In this document: piece by piece, positions 26,924 to 35,731 of the stretch
Position numbering within the stretch: position 1 is the first letter of the stretch
How the letters are laid out: each line of letters begins with the position of its first letter
Assembly: GCF_018863395.1 (NCBI RefSeq)
Contig: NZ_JAHKRR010000003.1
Span: 62,001 to 126,000 of the forward strand
Length of the DNA stretch: 64,000 nt
Origin: Sinomicrobium weinanense
Lineage (GTDB): Bacteria > Bacteroidota > Bacteroidia > Flavobacteriales > Flavobacteriaceae
Direction: 5' to 3'
Program-made: the position numbers and the translations under genes
Notes under the pieces: generated by a model
The model's database searches: none
What the model was told of the DNA's origin: nothing
What the model saw: the letters and a program-made list of their open reading frames with translations, nothing else

Positions 26924-27214
26924 ATGAAAAAATTAAAAGTAATTTTATCGTCTGTCGCATTTGTTTCTGCCATTACACTGGCTTTTGCATTTTCTTCTAC
27001 TAATAATGTAGAAAAAGCATCTTTAGTTCAAGCTTTCGGAGAGTTCTCCATTGGTTGTGAACTTGGCACGTTATTGGATACAAATTGTTCTCCGATACAT
27101 ACAGGAGAGATTTGTAGGGTTCGAAAAGAAGTGAGTCCAGGGGTTTTTGAAGAAAGAGATGCCTTTGACCAGAAAATTAACGGCCAATGCGTGGATCAAC
27201 TAAGACTTCCATAA
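26924..27214 (+). CDS. DUF6520 family secreted four-cysteine peptide, copy 1
   Basis: 96 residues: a signal peptide (MKKLKVILSSVAFVSAITLA) typical of DUF6520, then a short mature part with four cysteines (IGCELG, TNCSPIH, EICRVRK, GQCVDQL), suggesting two disulfides. The second copy at 27623 shares the signal peptide, cysteine spacing and the RVRKEVSPGVFEERDA block, so the two arose by tandem duplication. ATG 26924 is preferred over the longer frame from 26900. It lies downstream of MauE and the propeller-like protein, which may help form its disulfides. The family function is unknown. Confidence 0.8.
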   Translation: MKKLKVILSSVAFVSAITLAFAFSSTNNVEKASLVQAFGEFSIGCELGTLLDTNCSPIHTGEICRVRKEVSPGVFEERDAFDQKINGQCVDQLRLP

Positions 27215-27240
27215 CAGCTCGATCTATTAATTATTGTATC

Positions 27241-27273
27241 AAGGTAGTTTGGGTAAATCCAAACTACCTTTTA
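27241..27273 (+). terminator. Terminator after DUF6520 copy 1
   Basis: A perfect 12-bp stem, AAGGTAGTTTGG with CCAAACTACCTT, and a 6-nt loop, followed by a few T residues. It starts 26 bp after the stop codon. The remaining gap to copy 2 (27274-27555) is AT-rich with no recognisable gene. Confidence 0.8.
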
Positions 27274-27555
27274 TATGAAGAACCATGACGTTCTCATATC
27301 TTTACATTTAGTATACTTCCATAAAATCAGGTCAGCAACTCTTAATCTGGTTAACTTTTCTTGAAGGTAACTTGAAAAATGTACTAAGTACTATTCAATC
27401 CTTTGAAATTCGTAAGTGATGAGCTAATTGTATAATAAATTCCATATTAATAGTACACTTATTACACTTTATCAAATCTATTCAAGTATACAACCGCATA
27501 ACACAAGGCATGCAAGACATGTATCCAATATATCATCTAACGCTCTAAACTTAGT

Positions 27556-27598
27556 GTTGCAAAGATCAAGGTAAAGACTAAAAAACTGTAAAAGAGTA
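27556..27598 (+). promoter_or_regulatory. Conserved leader 2 upstream of DUF6520 copy 2
   Basis: GTTGCAAAGATCAAGGTAAA through ACTGTAAAAGAGTA closely matches leader 1 at 26847-26890, in the same position relative to the gene. Flanking sequence differs, so conservation of this block suggests a functional promoter or untranslated leader that was duplicated with the gene. Confidence 0.55.
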
Positions 27599-27622
27599 AA
27601 CATTTAATTAAATTTTAATATC

Positions 27623-27922
27623 ATGAAAAAGTTAAAAGTAATTTTATCCACCTTAGCATTTGCATCTGCCATTACATTGGCTTTTGCATTTTCTACTACT
27701 AATAATGCAGAAAAGGCTCCTTTAATTCTAGCATTTGGAGAGTTCTCTACTGGTTGTATGCTTGGTACATTATTGGACACAAATTGTTCTCCAGAGCATA
27801 CAGGACCAGCATGTAGGGTTCGAAAAGAAGTAAGTCCTGGGGTTTTTGAAGAAAGAGATGCCTATAACGAAAAAGTTAATGGAATATGTGTAAACCTGTT
27901 AAGACGGCCCATAGAGCAGTAA
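27623..27922 (+). CDS. DUF6520 family secreted four-cysteine peptide, copy 2
   Basis: 99 residues, paralogous to the gene at 26924. The signal peptide (MKKLKVILSTLAFASAITLA) and the four cysteines (TGCMLG, TNCSPEH, PACRVRK, GICVNLL) are conserved in position. Substitutions cluster between the cysteines and at the C-terminus, which ends RRPIEQ. It has its own leader and its own strong terminator, so it is expressed as a separate monocistronic unit. The possible role as substrate of the nearby redox proteins is inferred from co-location. Confidence 0.8.
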   Translation: MKKLKVILSTLAFASAITLAFAFSTTNNAEKAPLILAFGEFSTGCMLGTLLDTNCSPEHTGPACRVRKEVSPGVFEERDAYNEKVNGICVNLLRRPIEQ

Positions 27923-27939
27923 GTTATTTATTTGTTATG

Positions 27940-27980
27940 TTAGAAAGGTTGTTGGGGATTCGCTCCAACAACCTTTCTAA
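27940..27980. terminator. Strong hairpin terminator after DUF6520 copy 2
   Basis: A perfect 16-bp stem, TTAGAAAGGTTGTTGG with CCAACAACCTTTCTAA, and a 9-nt loop. A T-run is weak on the plus strand. It lies between the convergent DUF6520 gene and the minus-strand TlpA operon and could act in either direction. Confidence 0.7.
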
Positions 27981-28089
27981 TATATGTCTTCGTCTTTACA
28001 CTTTGTAAGAAGCTATAAAACAGACAAATAACTTAAAAGATAAATACTATCCTATTCATTAAAATTAAAAACATCTTTGTTATTTCATT

Positions 28090-29289
28090 TTATTTATCAT
28101 TTTTTTGTTCAAAATATCTTTTCTTTAAACCACCCAGTCTCGCCAGAAATAATTTCCTGTATTCAGATCCGGGAGTAGTTAAGTTTATCGCTTTCGACAT
28201 AAATTCCTCTCCTTTTTCCAAATCTCCTTCCATAAAAGAAAATTCAGATGCATCATTATATGAAAACGCAGCTAAAAGATCATCTTTTGAAAGTTCTGCC
28301 GATTTAAGACACATAGCTATCGCCAAATCATAATCTGGACGCTCTCCTTTAAAAAATTCCTTTCTAATTAGTGGAACCCAGCTCTTGGCAAGATCCCATG
28401 AATTATTCATTTCCTCCCACGGATAGCTGTCCAGCACTTCTCTTGCATATGCGTATGCGGTTTGTTTATCAATTGCGAGCAGGAGTCCAAACTTATACTT
28501 CTTATAAGTTATATCATCTGGAAACAGGTCTATCAATTCTTCCATATACTTTAGTGCATTTTCGAGTTCTTCCTGTTCTAAATGATCATAAGTATCACTC
28601 GTTATAAACCCATCAAGCTCATCATCATAATACTTGATAATATTTAAATATCCGTCATATAGTTCCTGTCGTTTTTGCTCCTTTCGTTTGTGTTTAGTAA
28701 TAGCTTTTTTGTTCAAATTACCTAATAAACTATCCAGTTGATATTGAACATTGGTTTCCCCATCTCCAACATAGGAGATACTCCCTTTTTTATCAATAAA
28801 AAATATAGTTGGGTATCCCATATTTTTTCCAAGACCTTTTCCGGCAGCTTTGACCCATAAGCTATCTAATACCCAATTCTGCTGATTATCTCCGATAGAT
28901 GCCAAGGTGTCCACAGCAACATTCAAGTTCATTCTGTTCCCCATTTTTTCAAGGTATTTTTTTACCCGGGGACCAGTACTTGTCATTACAACAACAAAAG
29001 TAGCTTCTTCCTTATATTTCTTCTGTAATTCTGATAGTTTGGGCCATCCTTCCATACAAGGTAAACAGCCAATAAAGCCAAAATCTACGATATAAATATG
29101 TCCTTTTCTAAATTCTCTAACCGGATCACCTTTTATCCATGTTGCAGCACTGAGCGATGGGGCGGGGTCGCCAATTTTTAAATTATTTCCTATCTGATCG
29201 GTTTGGCCATGGCATATATAAATTGTAAGCCATAACATGACCGAAAATACGCTTTTTACTGCTTTCATGATTTTTTGTAAGCTCTTCAT
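28090..29289 (-). CDS. TlpA-like thioredoxin-domain protein with helical C-terminus
   Basis: 399 residues: a signal peptide (SVMLWLTIYICHGQ), then a TlpA/AhpC-TSA-type thioredoxin domain with active site GFIGCLPCMEGWPKLSELQ (CLPC) and the cis-Pro region GYPTIFFIDKKG. Next comes a long C-terminal half of helical repeats that looks TPR-like (for example LEQEELENALKYMEELIDL and AFSYNDASEFSFMEGDLEK). It should act in the periplasm as a thiol-disulfide oxidoreductase on a specific partner. It is the last gene of the SusCD operon, 15 bp after the second TlpA-like gene. Confidence 0.85.
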   Translation of the reverse strand: MKSLQKIMKAVKSVFSVMLWLTIYICHGQTDQIGNNLKIGDPAPSLSAATWIKGDPVREFRKGHIYIVDFGFIGCLPCMEGWPKLSELQKKYKEEATFVVVMTSTGPRVKKYLEKMGNRMNLNVAVDTLASIGDNQQNWVLDSLWVKAAGKGLGKNMGYPTIFFIDKKGSISYVGDGETNVQYQLDSLLGNLNKKAITKHKRKEQKRQELYDGYLNIIKYYDDELDGFITSDTYDHLEQEELENALKYMEELIDLFPDDITYKKYKFGLLLAIDKQTAYAYAREVLDSYPWEEMNNSWDLAKSWVPLIRKEFFKGERPDYDLAIAMCLKSAELSKDDLLAAFSYNDASEFSFMEGDLEKGEEFMSKAINLTTPGSEYRKLFLARLGGLKKRYFEQKNDK

Positions 29290-29304
29290 GATTATTATAT
29301 TTTG

Positions 29305-30717
29305 TTATATCTTTTTATTGAGTGGAGCCCGGTCATCTTCCGAATCTTGGATAACAAGTATATCTACCTCCCGTTCTTCTAACACAAAATGTATTTTGTA
29401 TTTTTTATACAAATATTGGTCAAACTCCTTATGTTTTTTGTAATCGTCTGAAAGATCGGTTGGAAATTCAATATCGAGTAATCCTTTAAACCTCATTTCA
29501 TCTATTAGGGGATAAGGACAGTAGAAATAAGCTTTTGAATTTAAATAGGCCAAGAAACGTGAAGGGCTATGATTCACAATCTTTTTAGTAGTCGCGTCCT
29601 TCCCCGTATACAAAACCTTTTCCTTCCCATTCTTAAAATCACTTATTAAAGTCGTGTCTTCAGCTTTAAGCACCAAGCATTTTCTTTTTCTTTTTTCCCA
29701 ACGGATATTCACATTAAAATAGACCTGGATATCTTCCTGCATTTTTTTCTTTAATTGTTTAAATGTCTTGGGCTCCTGAGAAATCAACTGGTAAGTGTAC
29801 AGGTTAGGCAAATATCTTCTTCCCTTAATAATTTTATTTAGATACCTGATGGAGTCTTTGGCAGCCAATATATAACGATTTTCAGGAAGTCGGGGATAAG
29901 CATTTAGTGGTGCTCCTGGACGTGGATCATGGAGTGAATACGCATACCGAATCATTTCCAGGATAGTAGTATGGGTTAAGAGAATACCAAGACCATATCC
30001 ACCTGAGTCACTTATAGTGTCTGGAATAAACCATGTCACCCCATCTCTCACTTCTGGAGAATATGCTGAAACTGTAGAATACCATAGCATTTGGCGGGTA
30101 TCTCCTCCATTACCATCTATGTATAGGGGCTTCGTTACATCAAATTTTTTAATTCTCTTTATATTTTCTCTTCCAACCATCTTCTTTATCTTACCATTTA
30201 AAAAGTATTGTATGTTTTTTTCATTTAACCCTCCTCCATTGGTAAAGGCCTTATAATTTCCCTCTTCGTTTATCCAAACTACACTGGGATAGCCCGAAGG
30301 GGGAAAGGCTTTATATAGAGTGGTATCCCCGGTAACCGAAGGCAGTGTAAACGGGCGTTCCTCGTTTTTGCTCCAATTGTCTATAAACTTCTGGACGGTA
30401 GTTTTATCTTGCATATGGTTTACCAGCACAATTTGAATTTTATCTCCAAATTTTTGTTGTAATTCCAACAACTTGGGCCAGGAGGCAATACAGGGCTTAC
30501 AGCCGGTAAACCAATAATCCAGGATCAAGGTTTTCCCTTTAAAATCGGAAATGCTGGCCGTTTCTTCCGGGAAATTGATCAAATTAGCCAAAGGGTAGTT
30601 TGGTACTTTTTCGTCAAGGTCTAAAACCCGAATGTTCTTATCCGGACTGGTCTGCGCACAGGCTATACTCATTACAAACCAAAAGACAGTTACTATTTTT
30701 GAGGATGGAATTTTCAT
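29305..30717 (-). CDS. TlpA-like protein with DUF3738-like C-terminal region
   Basis: 470 residues: a signal sequence (FWFVMSIACAQ), then a thioredoxin-fold domain with active site WFTGCKPCIASWPKLLELQQ (CKPC) and GYPSVVWINEEG around residue 145. A second region of about 270 residues ends with FYCPYPLIDEMRFKGLLDIE and the closing strand EEREVDILVIQDSED. That ending resembles the TIGR03435/DUF3738 pattern. The pairing of TlpA with this tail next to SusCD is seen in Bacteroidota, but the role of the tail is unknown. It lies 50 bp downstream of SusD. Confidence 0.8.
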   Translation of the reverse strand: MKIPSSKIVTVFWFVMSIACAQTSPDKNIRVLDLDEKVPNYPLANLINFPEETASISDFKGKTLILDYWFTGCKPCIASWPKLLELQQKFGDKIQIVLVNHMQDKTTVQKFIDNWSKNEERPFTLPSVTGDTTLYKAFPPSGYPSVVWINEEGNYKAFTNGGGLNEKNIQYFLNGKIKKMVGRENIKRIKKFDVTKPLYIDGNGGDTRQMLWYSTVSAYSPEVRDGVTWFIPDTISDSGGYGLGILLTHTTILEMIRYAYSLHDPRPGAPLNAYPRLPENRYILAAKDSIRYLNKIIKGRRYLPNLYTYQLISQEPKTFKQLKKKMQEDIQVYFNVNIRWEKRKRKCLVLKAEDTTLISDFKNGKEKVLYTGKDATTKKIVNHSPSRFLAYLNSKAYFYCPYPLIDEMRFKGLLDIEFPTDLSDDYKKHKEFDQYLYKKYKIHFVLEEREVDILVIQDSEDDRAPLNKKI

Positions 30718-30767
30718 ATACTCTTATTTGAATAAAACTTTTATTTGAATAAAACTTTAGTGTCTAA

Positions 30768-32147
30768 TCAATACCCTTCATTTTGAGTAAGGTTTGGATT
30801 ACTCTCTCTTTCCTTTTGAGGAATAGGGTATAACGCATTGGTGGGGTTCCAATCTGTTTTTATGGAACTCAGGACTTCATCTATCTTACCCGTACGTTTT
30901 AAGTCAAGCCAACGATGTCCTGCTTCGGCAAATAACTCCACCCTTCTTTCGTGCATTATGGCATCCAATACTTCTTCCTGGGTATTTACCATAATATCTT
31001 CTAATCCGGCACGGTTCCTTATCATATTGATATCTTCCAATGCCCCAGTGATATTGCCCTGCCCTGCCCGAGCTTCTGCCCGAATCAGGTATTGTTCTGC
31101 AAGACGGAGTACCATAGAATATTCGGTAGGAGGAGCTTGGACATCATGTACTTTATATTTAAAAGGATAATAAAGGGTAACTGTGCTCGGAGTGACTTCT
31201 CCTATCCAATCTATACGCCTGTTATCTCCCTCTTCAAATGCATTAAGCAGATGATCTGTCAGGGAGGCGGAAGGTTGGACAGTTTCACGTATAGGTACAA
31301 AATAGAGTGCTTCTTCAGTATTATTTAGTCTTACGGGTTTTAACTGCCAAATCGTCTCCTCACTATTGGCCAGAAATACTTCGTTTAAATCTGAAGATAA
31401 ATGATATAATGGATTATTGATCACTGCAGTAGCCTGGGCTTCTGCGTTAACCCAATCTTCCATAAATAAATATACCCGTGCCAAAAGAGCTTCGGCAACC
31501 GCTCGGTTAGGTCTCACCCGTTCTTCGTTTGAAAAAGAATAATCTTCAGCCAATAATTCCCGGGAGTGCTGTAAATCTGTAATGATCTGCTGGTAAACCT
31601 GTTCTTTTGGAGTTCTCGCTGCAAGACGATTAACTTCAAAGTCAGTAGTAGTAACCATTGGGATATCACCAAACAAGTTTACCAGATAGAAATAACATAA
31701 CGCACGTATAAATCTTGCTTCCCCTTCTAATTGTCGTTTTGTTTCTTCCGTTATACCAGTGGTTTCTTCTAAACCTTCCAATAATGAATTTGAAAAATAA
31801 ATAAAGTTATACCCTGGTTGCCATAAAGAACTCAGGACAGTAACATTGTTTGCTAATATAGTGTTGGTGAAAAAATCGTTAAAGAAACGAGGTACAAGTT
31901 CATCTCCGGAAAACCCATTTAACACAGCAATGCTACCATCTCTGCCAACTATAAAATTACCTGACTTAGCCATCTCACTGTATATCCCTAGTACAGTAGA
32001 GGTTGCTGTAGCATCATCTGTAAAAGCTGTTTCCGTAATAACTTCATTCCTTGGCGGGTCTGCATCCAAAAAATCACTACAAGAAAACATCCCACCAAGA
32101 AGTAACATTGCTAAACTCCATATGATATAAATCATTTTATATTTCAT
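30768..32147 (-). CDS. RagB/SusD family nutrient-uptake outer-membrane lipoprotein
   Basis: 459 residues. The N-terminal lipobox MLLLGGMFSCSDFLDADPPR is followed by the SusD start pattern. TPR-like helices include ALLARVYLFMEDWVNAEAQA, and the C-terminal SusD signature is ERRVELFAEAGHRWLDLKRT. SusD lipoproteins cap the SusC barrel on the cell surface and bind the substrate. It follows SusC by 34 bp. The substrate is not evident: no glycoside hydrolase or sulfatase is in this locus, whereas redox proteins are, so a peptide or protein substrate is possible. Confidence 0.92.
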   Translation of the reverse strand: MKYKMIYIIWSLAMLLLGGMFSCSDFLDADPPRNEVITETAFTDDATATSTVLGIYSEMAKSGNFIVGRDGSIAVLNGFSGDELVPRFFNDFFTNTILANNVTVLSSLWQPGYNFIYFSNSLLEGLEETTGITEETKRQLEGEARFIRALCYFYLVNLFGDIPMVTTTDFEVNRLAARTPKEQVYQQIITDLQHSRELLAEDYSFSNEERVRPNRAVAEALLARVYLFMEDWVNAEAQATAVINNPLYHLSSDLNEVFLANSEETIWQLKPVRLNNTEEALYFVPIRETVQPSASLTDHLLNAFEEGDNRRIDWIGEVTPSTVTLYYPFKYKVHDVQAPPTEYSMVLRLAEQYLIRAEARAGQGNITGALEDINMIRNRAGLEDIMVNTQEEVLDAIMHERRVELFAEAGHRWLDLKRTGKIDEVLSSIKTDWNPTNALYPIPQKERESNPNLTQNEGY

Positions 32148-32181
32148 GTGTATGTGTTTTTTATATTTTATCTGTACGTAT

Positions 32182-35100
32182 TTAAAAACTTAACTGAATC
32201 CCAAGAGTAAGTACTCGAAGAGGTGGAAGCATACTTGAACTCTGGGTTTCCGGATCCAATCCTGGAAAATTGGTTATAGTAAACAAATTTTGTCCACGCA
32301 AATAGAGCTTACTATTACTTCCAAAACCCAATTTTTTCGGAAGATTCCAGGATAAGGACAGGTTAGTCAGGCGGATATATGATGCATCTATAATACCACC
32401 GTCACTTGATCGATACGCATCATATGCCTCAAGTGCTTCTAAATCATTAAAAAGGAATCGCTGTATATGGGTCATGTCCCCTGGTTGCTGCCACCGGTCC
32501 ATTACCCTTACCGGTTGATTGAATGGTCCTCCAGGTGAGTTAAAACTTCCTATATAACTACCCGTTTGCTTAACAAATTGCAGAAAAACATCTAATTCAA
32601 AGTCTTTATAGTTTACGGTATTTTGAACTCCCCCTTCATATTTACGGGATATTTCCTTACGAAATTGCAAATCCAATGGCCATTCCGGATTGCTTGTGCT
32701 GTTTCCCTCTGTATTTTCAAAAGTATAAAGGCCAGTTTCCTCGTCTACCCCAAGAAAGTGAAAGCCAGGAAAAACGAACAGAGATTTCCCTACCTGATAT
32801 TGATTAGCAAAAGGTGACGCTTCTATATTTTCATACTCCAATAGTTTGTTTTCTGGAAAGGATATATTAAAACCTGTATGCCAACTAAAATGATCTGTTC
32901 GAATATTGATGGTATTTAATGTAAACTCCCAACCTTTATTTTCTACCGTAGCGGGCAAATTAAATTGTATAGTGGGCTGTCCAGTAATAACGGGAAGGGG
33001 AAATCCTACTAACTGATTAGAAGATCGATTGCGATACCAACTACCGGAAAGAAAAATACGATCTTGGCTTAATCCTATTTCCAGGCCTACTTCTAGTTTT
33101 TTATTTGTCTCCCATTGGTAATCCGGATTAGCTAGGCGGGTAGGGATCAGACCGGGTTGCCCTAAATATGGATATTGAGTGGAAGTATAAGTGTCCAGAT
33201 ATCCGTAATCGCCTATAGCATCGCTGCCTGTAGTGCCATAACTCCCCCGGAGTTTGCCAAAGCTAATAAAACTATTCTCCAAGAACGGTTCCTTAGAAAA
33301 TATCCATGCTGCTCCAACTGCTCCAAAATCAGCAAAGCGTTTTCCGGGGCCAAAACGGGTAGAACCATCCCTACGTCCGGTCAGATTTACAATATATTTT
33401 TTTTTCCAGTTGTAATTTATACGTCCAAAAAATGCATTATAACGGTACTGAGTGTAACTTGATTGTCCAATTCTAATATCAGATGCAGCCTGAATATTTT
33501 TTAATAAGGCATCATTGGTATATCCTGAACCCGAGATTCGTCGTACTTCATTTACGTTTTGTTGAAACGTGCCTCCTACTAAAAGATCAAGCACACCTTG
33601 TCCAATATGTCTTTTATATTGTACCTTGGGTTCTACAATCCAGGTTTTCCGGTAACTGTCCGAAAGAACAGAAAGTCCTGTACGACCTGCACGTAGAGCA
33701 GGATCAATCATGCTTAAAGGTCGAATCCTCATCTCTTTCACCTGTATATTGGTATAACCTAATTGTGAAGAAATATGTAACCCAGGAATTAATTGGTAAT
33801 CAAGCGTCGCGTTGGCTATAAAATTATCAGTTATCCCATTGTATTCTGCTTCTAAAAAGGCTAAAGGGTTTTCCCAAGTAGAATTTTCCCAATTGAGACC
33901 TCCTTTATCAGTATACAGAAGGGGAGCATTGGGAGGTAGTGTCATCGCCCTTTGGGTAAGGTCCTCTGTAAACAAATTGATATCATCTGAAGTATAGGAT
34001 GCGGTCAAAGAAACCTTAAACTTTTGGTTTGAAGTAGTATGTGATAAATTAAAATGACCCGATATCCGGGTATCATCTTGGTCACCCGGGTAAACCGTGG
34101 TTTGTCGGAAATAACTGCCTCCAATCAAATATTGGGTATTCTTATTTCCTCCGGAAAGAGAAATTTTTGCATTATTATAATAAGCCGTTCCCCCAATTAG
34201 TTCCTTTTGCCAATCAGTATATCTGTTTTGATCCCATATTTTTAGCTCTGGGAAAAACCTGTCAAAGTCCGGGTTTTCAAGAAATGATTCGACATCATCA
34301 TTGGCAAACGCTTCATAGCGCATTTCTAAGAATTGCTTCGTATTTAGCAAATCCATCCTACCCGTTACCTTACCGGCTCCACTATATATATTAATATCTA
34401 CACGTGACTTTCCAGGTATTCCTTTTTTTGTTGTAATTAATACTACCCCATTAGAACCCCTGGAGCCATAAATTGCTGTGGCGTCAGCATCTTTTAACAC
34501 TTCTATGCTTGCTATATTGGATGGATCAATACTATTAAATGGACTAATAGAATTGGGGAGCATATTGGAATCCACTCCAAGTGGATTTAACGGTGAAGAA
34601 GGAAAAGGCACCCCATCAATAATATAAAGAGGGGCATTAACTCCAATGTTATCCCTAATACTATTCTGCCCGCGAATACGAACTCTGAATGTTGCTCCTG
34701 GAACTCCAGATTCTTGGATTACCTCTACTCCTGGCATTCTGCCTGCAAGTGCCTGTAAAGGATTTGCTACGGGCTGTCTTTCTATTTCTGCCGCAGTAAT
34801 CCTGGAGATATTCCCTGTCCGTTCCCGGTCTTTTACAGTATAGTACCCCGCATTCACCTCTACCTCCTCTAAAGCGGTTACGGCTTCCTCCATTTGTATA
34901 TTAATTGTGGTACGTTTATCAACAGGTATTTCAACAGTTTTATAGCCAATAAAAGAAAAGCTAAGTGTATCTGAAGATTTCACATCAATACCATAGTTGC
35001 CATCAAGATCAGACATAGTGCCTTGATTCATTCCTTTAAGAATAATATTAACCCCAGGCAAAGGTGTATGGTCAGGAGCAGTAACAGTTCCATTTACCCG

Positions 35101-35529
35101 GAATTGTTGGACTTGAGGTTTATCTATATCTTTCTGTTTTGGAAAAACTTTTGTAGCTGGGGAAACCTCTATATTACTAAGAATTATATCTCTATCATTA
35201 ATTTCATAGGTTATCGAAGAATCTTTAAAAAGGTCCTGAAGTATCTTTCGAATATTTTTTTTCTTCATTTTAATACTGACCAGACGATTTACATCCAGGT
35301 CCTTCTTTTCGTAATGAAACTGGAATTCTGAGATCGCTTCTATTTTATCAATAACTTCCAGTACGGTTACAGCTTTCATGTCCAGGGAGAGTTTGGTCTT
35401 CTGGGCATACCCGCTGTCCGCATGTATCTGGAACAGTGTTACGAAGAACAACAACAAAGAGATCTTCATCTTCAGGTCAAATAGTGGAGGCGGGCTATGC
35501 CTAAACCCCCACGTGTTAATATTTTTCAT
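32182..35529 (-). CDS. SusC/RagA TonB-linked outer-membrane protein with STN domain
   Basis: About 1115 residues. In order: a signal region (ISLLLFFVTLFQIHADSGYA), an STN domain (LSLDMKAVTVLEVIDKIEAI, roughly residues 45-115), a carboxypeptidase-regulatory-like domain (FRVNGTVTAPDHTPLPGVNI), a plug with DGVPFPSSPLNPLGVDS and DADATAIYGSRGSNGVVLI, and a 22-strand barrel ending VLTLGIQLSF. The STN domain is the hallmark of transducers that talk to a FecR anti-sigma factor, and FecR and an ECF sigma are encoded just upstream. ATG 35529 (MKNINTWGF) is chosen over the longer open frame. Confidence 0.92.
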   Translation of the reverse strand: MKNINTWGFRHSPPPLFDLKMKISLLLFFVTLFQIHADSGYAQKTKLSLDMKAVTVLEVIDKIEAISEFQFHYEKKDLDVNRLVSIKMKKKNIRKILQDLFKDSSITYEINDRDIILSNIEVSPATKVFPKQKDIDKPQVQQFRVNGTVTAPDHTPLPGVNIILKGMNQGTMSDLDGNYGIDVKSSDTLSFSFIGYKTVEIPVDKRTTINIQMEEAVTALEEVEVNAGYYTVKDRERTGNISRITAAEIERQPVANPLQALAGRMPGVEVIQESGVPGATFRVRIRGQNSIRDNIGVNAPLYIIDGVPFPSSPLNPLGVDSNMLPNSISPFNSIDPSNIASIEVLKDADATAIYGSRGSNGVVLITTKKGIPGKSRVDINIYSGAGKVTGRMDLLNTKQFLEMRYEAFANDDVESFLENPDFDRFFPELKIWDQNRYTDWQKELIGGTAYYNNAKISLSGGNKNTQYLIGGSYFRQTTVYPGDQDDTRISGHFNLSHTTSNQKFKVSLTASYTSDDINLFTEDLTQRAMTLPPNAPLLYTDKGGLNWENSTWENPLAFLEAEYNGITDNFIANATLDYQLIPGLHISSQLGYTNIQVKEMRIRPLSMIDPALRAGRTGLSVLSDSYRKTWIVEPKVQYKRHIGQGVLDLLVGGTFQQNVNEVRRISGSGYTNDALLKNIQAASDIRIGQSSYTQYRYNAFFGRINYNWKKKYIVNLTGRRDGSTRFGPGKRFADFGAVGAAWIFSKEPFLENSFISFGKLRGSYGTTGSDAIGDYGYLDTYTSTQYPYLGQPGLIPTRLANPDYQWETNKKLEVGLEIGLSQDRIFLSGSWYRNRSSNQLVGFPLPVITGQPTIQFNLPATVENKGWEFTLNTINIRTDHFSWHTGFNISFPENKLLEYENIEASPFANQYQVGKSLFVFPGFHFLGVDEETGLYTFENTEGNSTSNPEWPLDLQFRKEISRKYEGGVQNTVNYKDFELDVFLQFVKQTGSYIGSFNSPGGPFNQPVRVMDRWQQPGDMTHIQRFLFNDLEALEAYDAYRSSDGGIIDASYIRLTNLSLSWNLPKKLGFGSNSKLYLRGQNLFTITNFPGLDPETQSSSMLPPLRVLTLGIQLSF

Positions 35530-35731
35530 AACTTTATATGATTTTAGTTGTACTAAGGCTAAAGTCACCTGTTTTATCGGAGGGTGTGGACGCACTCTCC
35601 GATTGTTTTTTACCCGTGCTCCTCCCGGTATTTTAGGGCAAAGAGCATCCGGGCAATAAAGTAATATTACTGCTTCATAGGCCTACTTATTTTAGTTGAA
35701 CTCCCGTGTATATATTGTAGTTCCTGGTAAG

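Noticed and set aside
30768-35529. SusC/SusD as part of a polysaccharide-utilisation locus
   Set aside because: There are no glycoside hydrolases, lyases, sulfatases or CBM proteins in the operon. Its partners are thiol-redox proteins, so a glycan-specific label was not applied.
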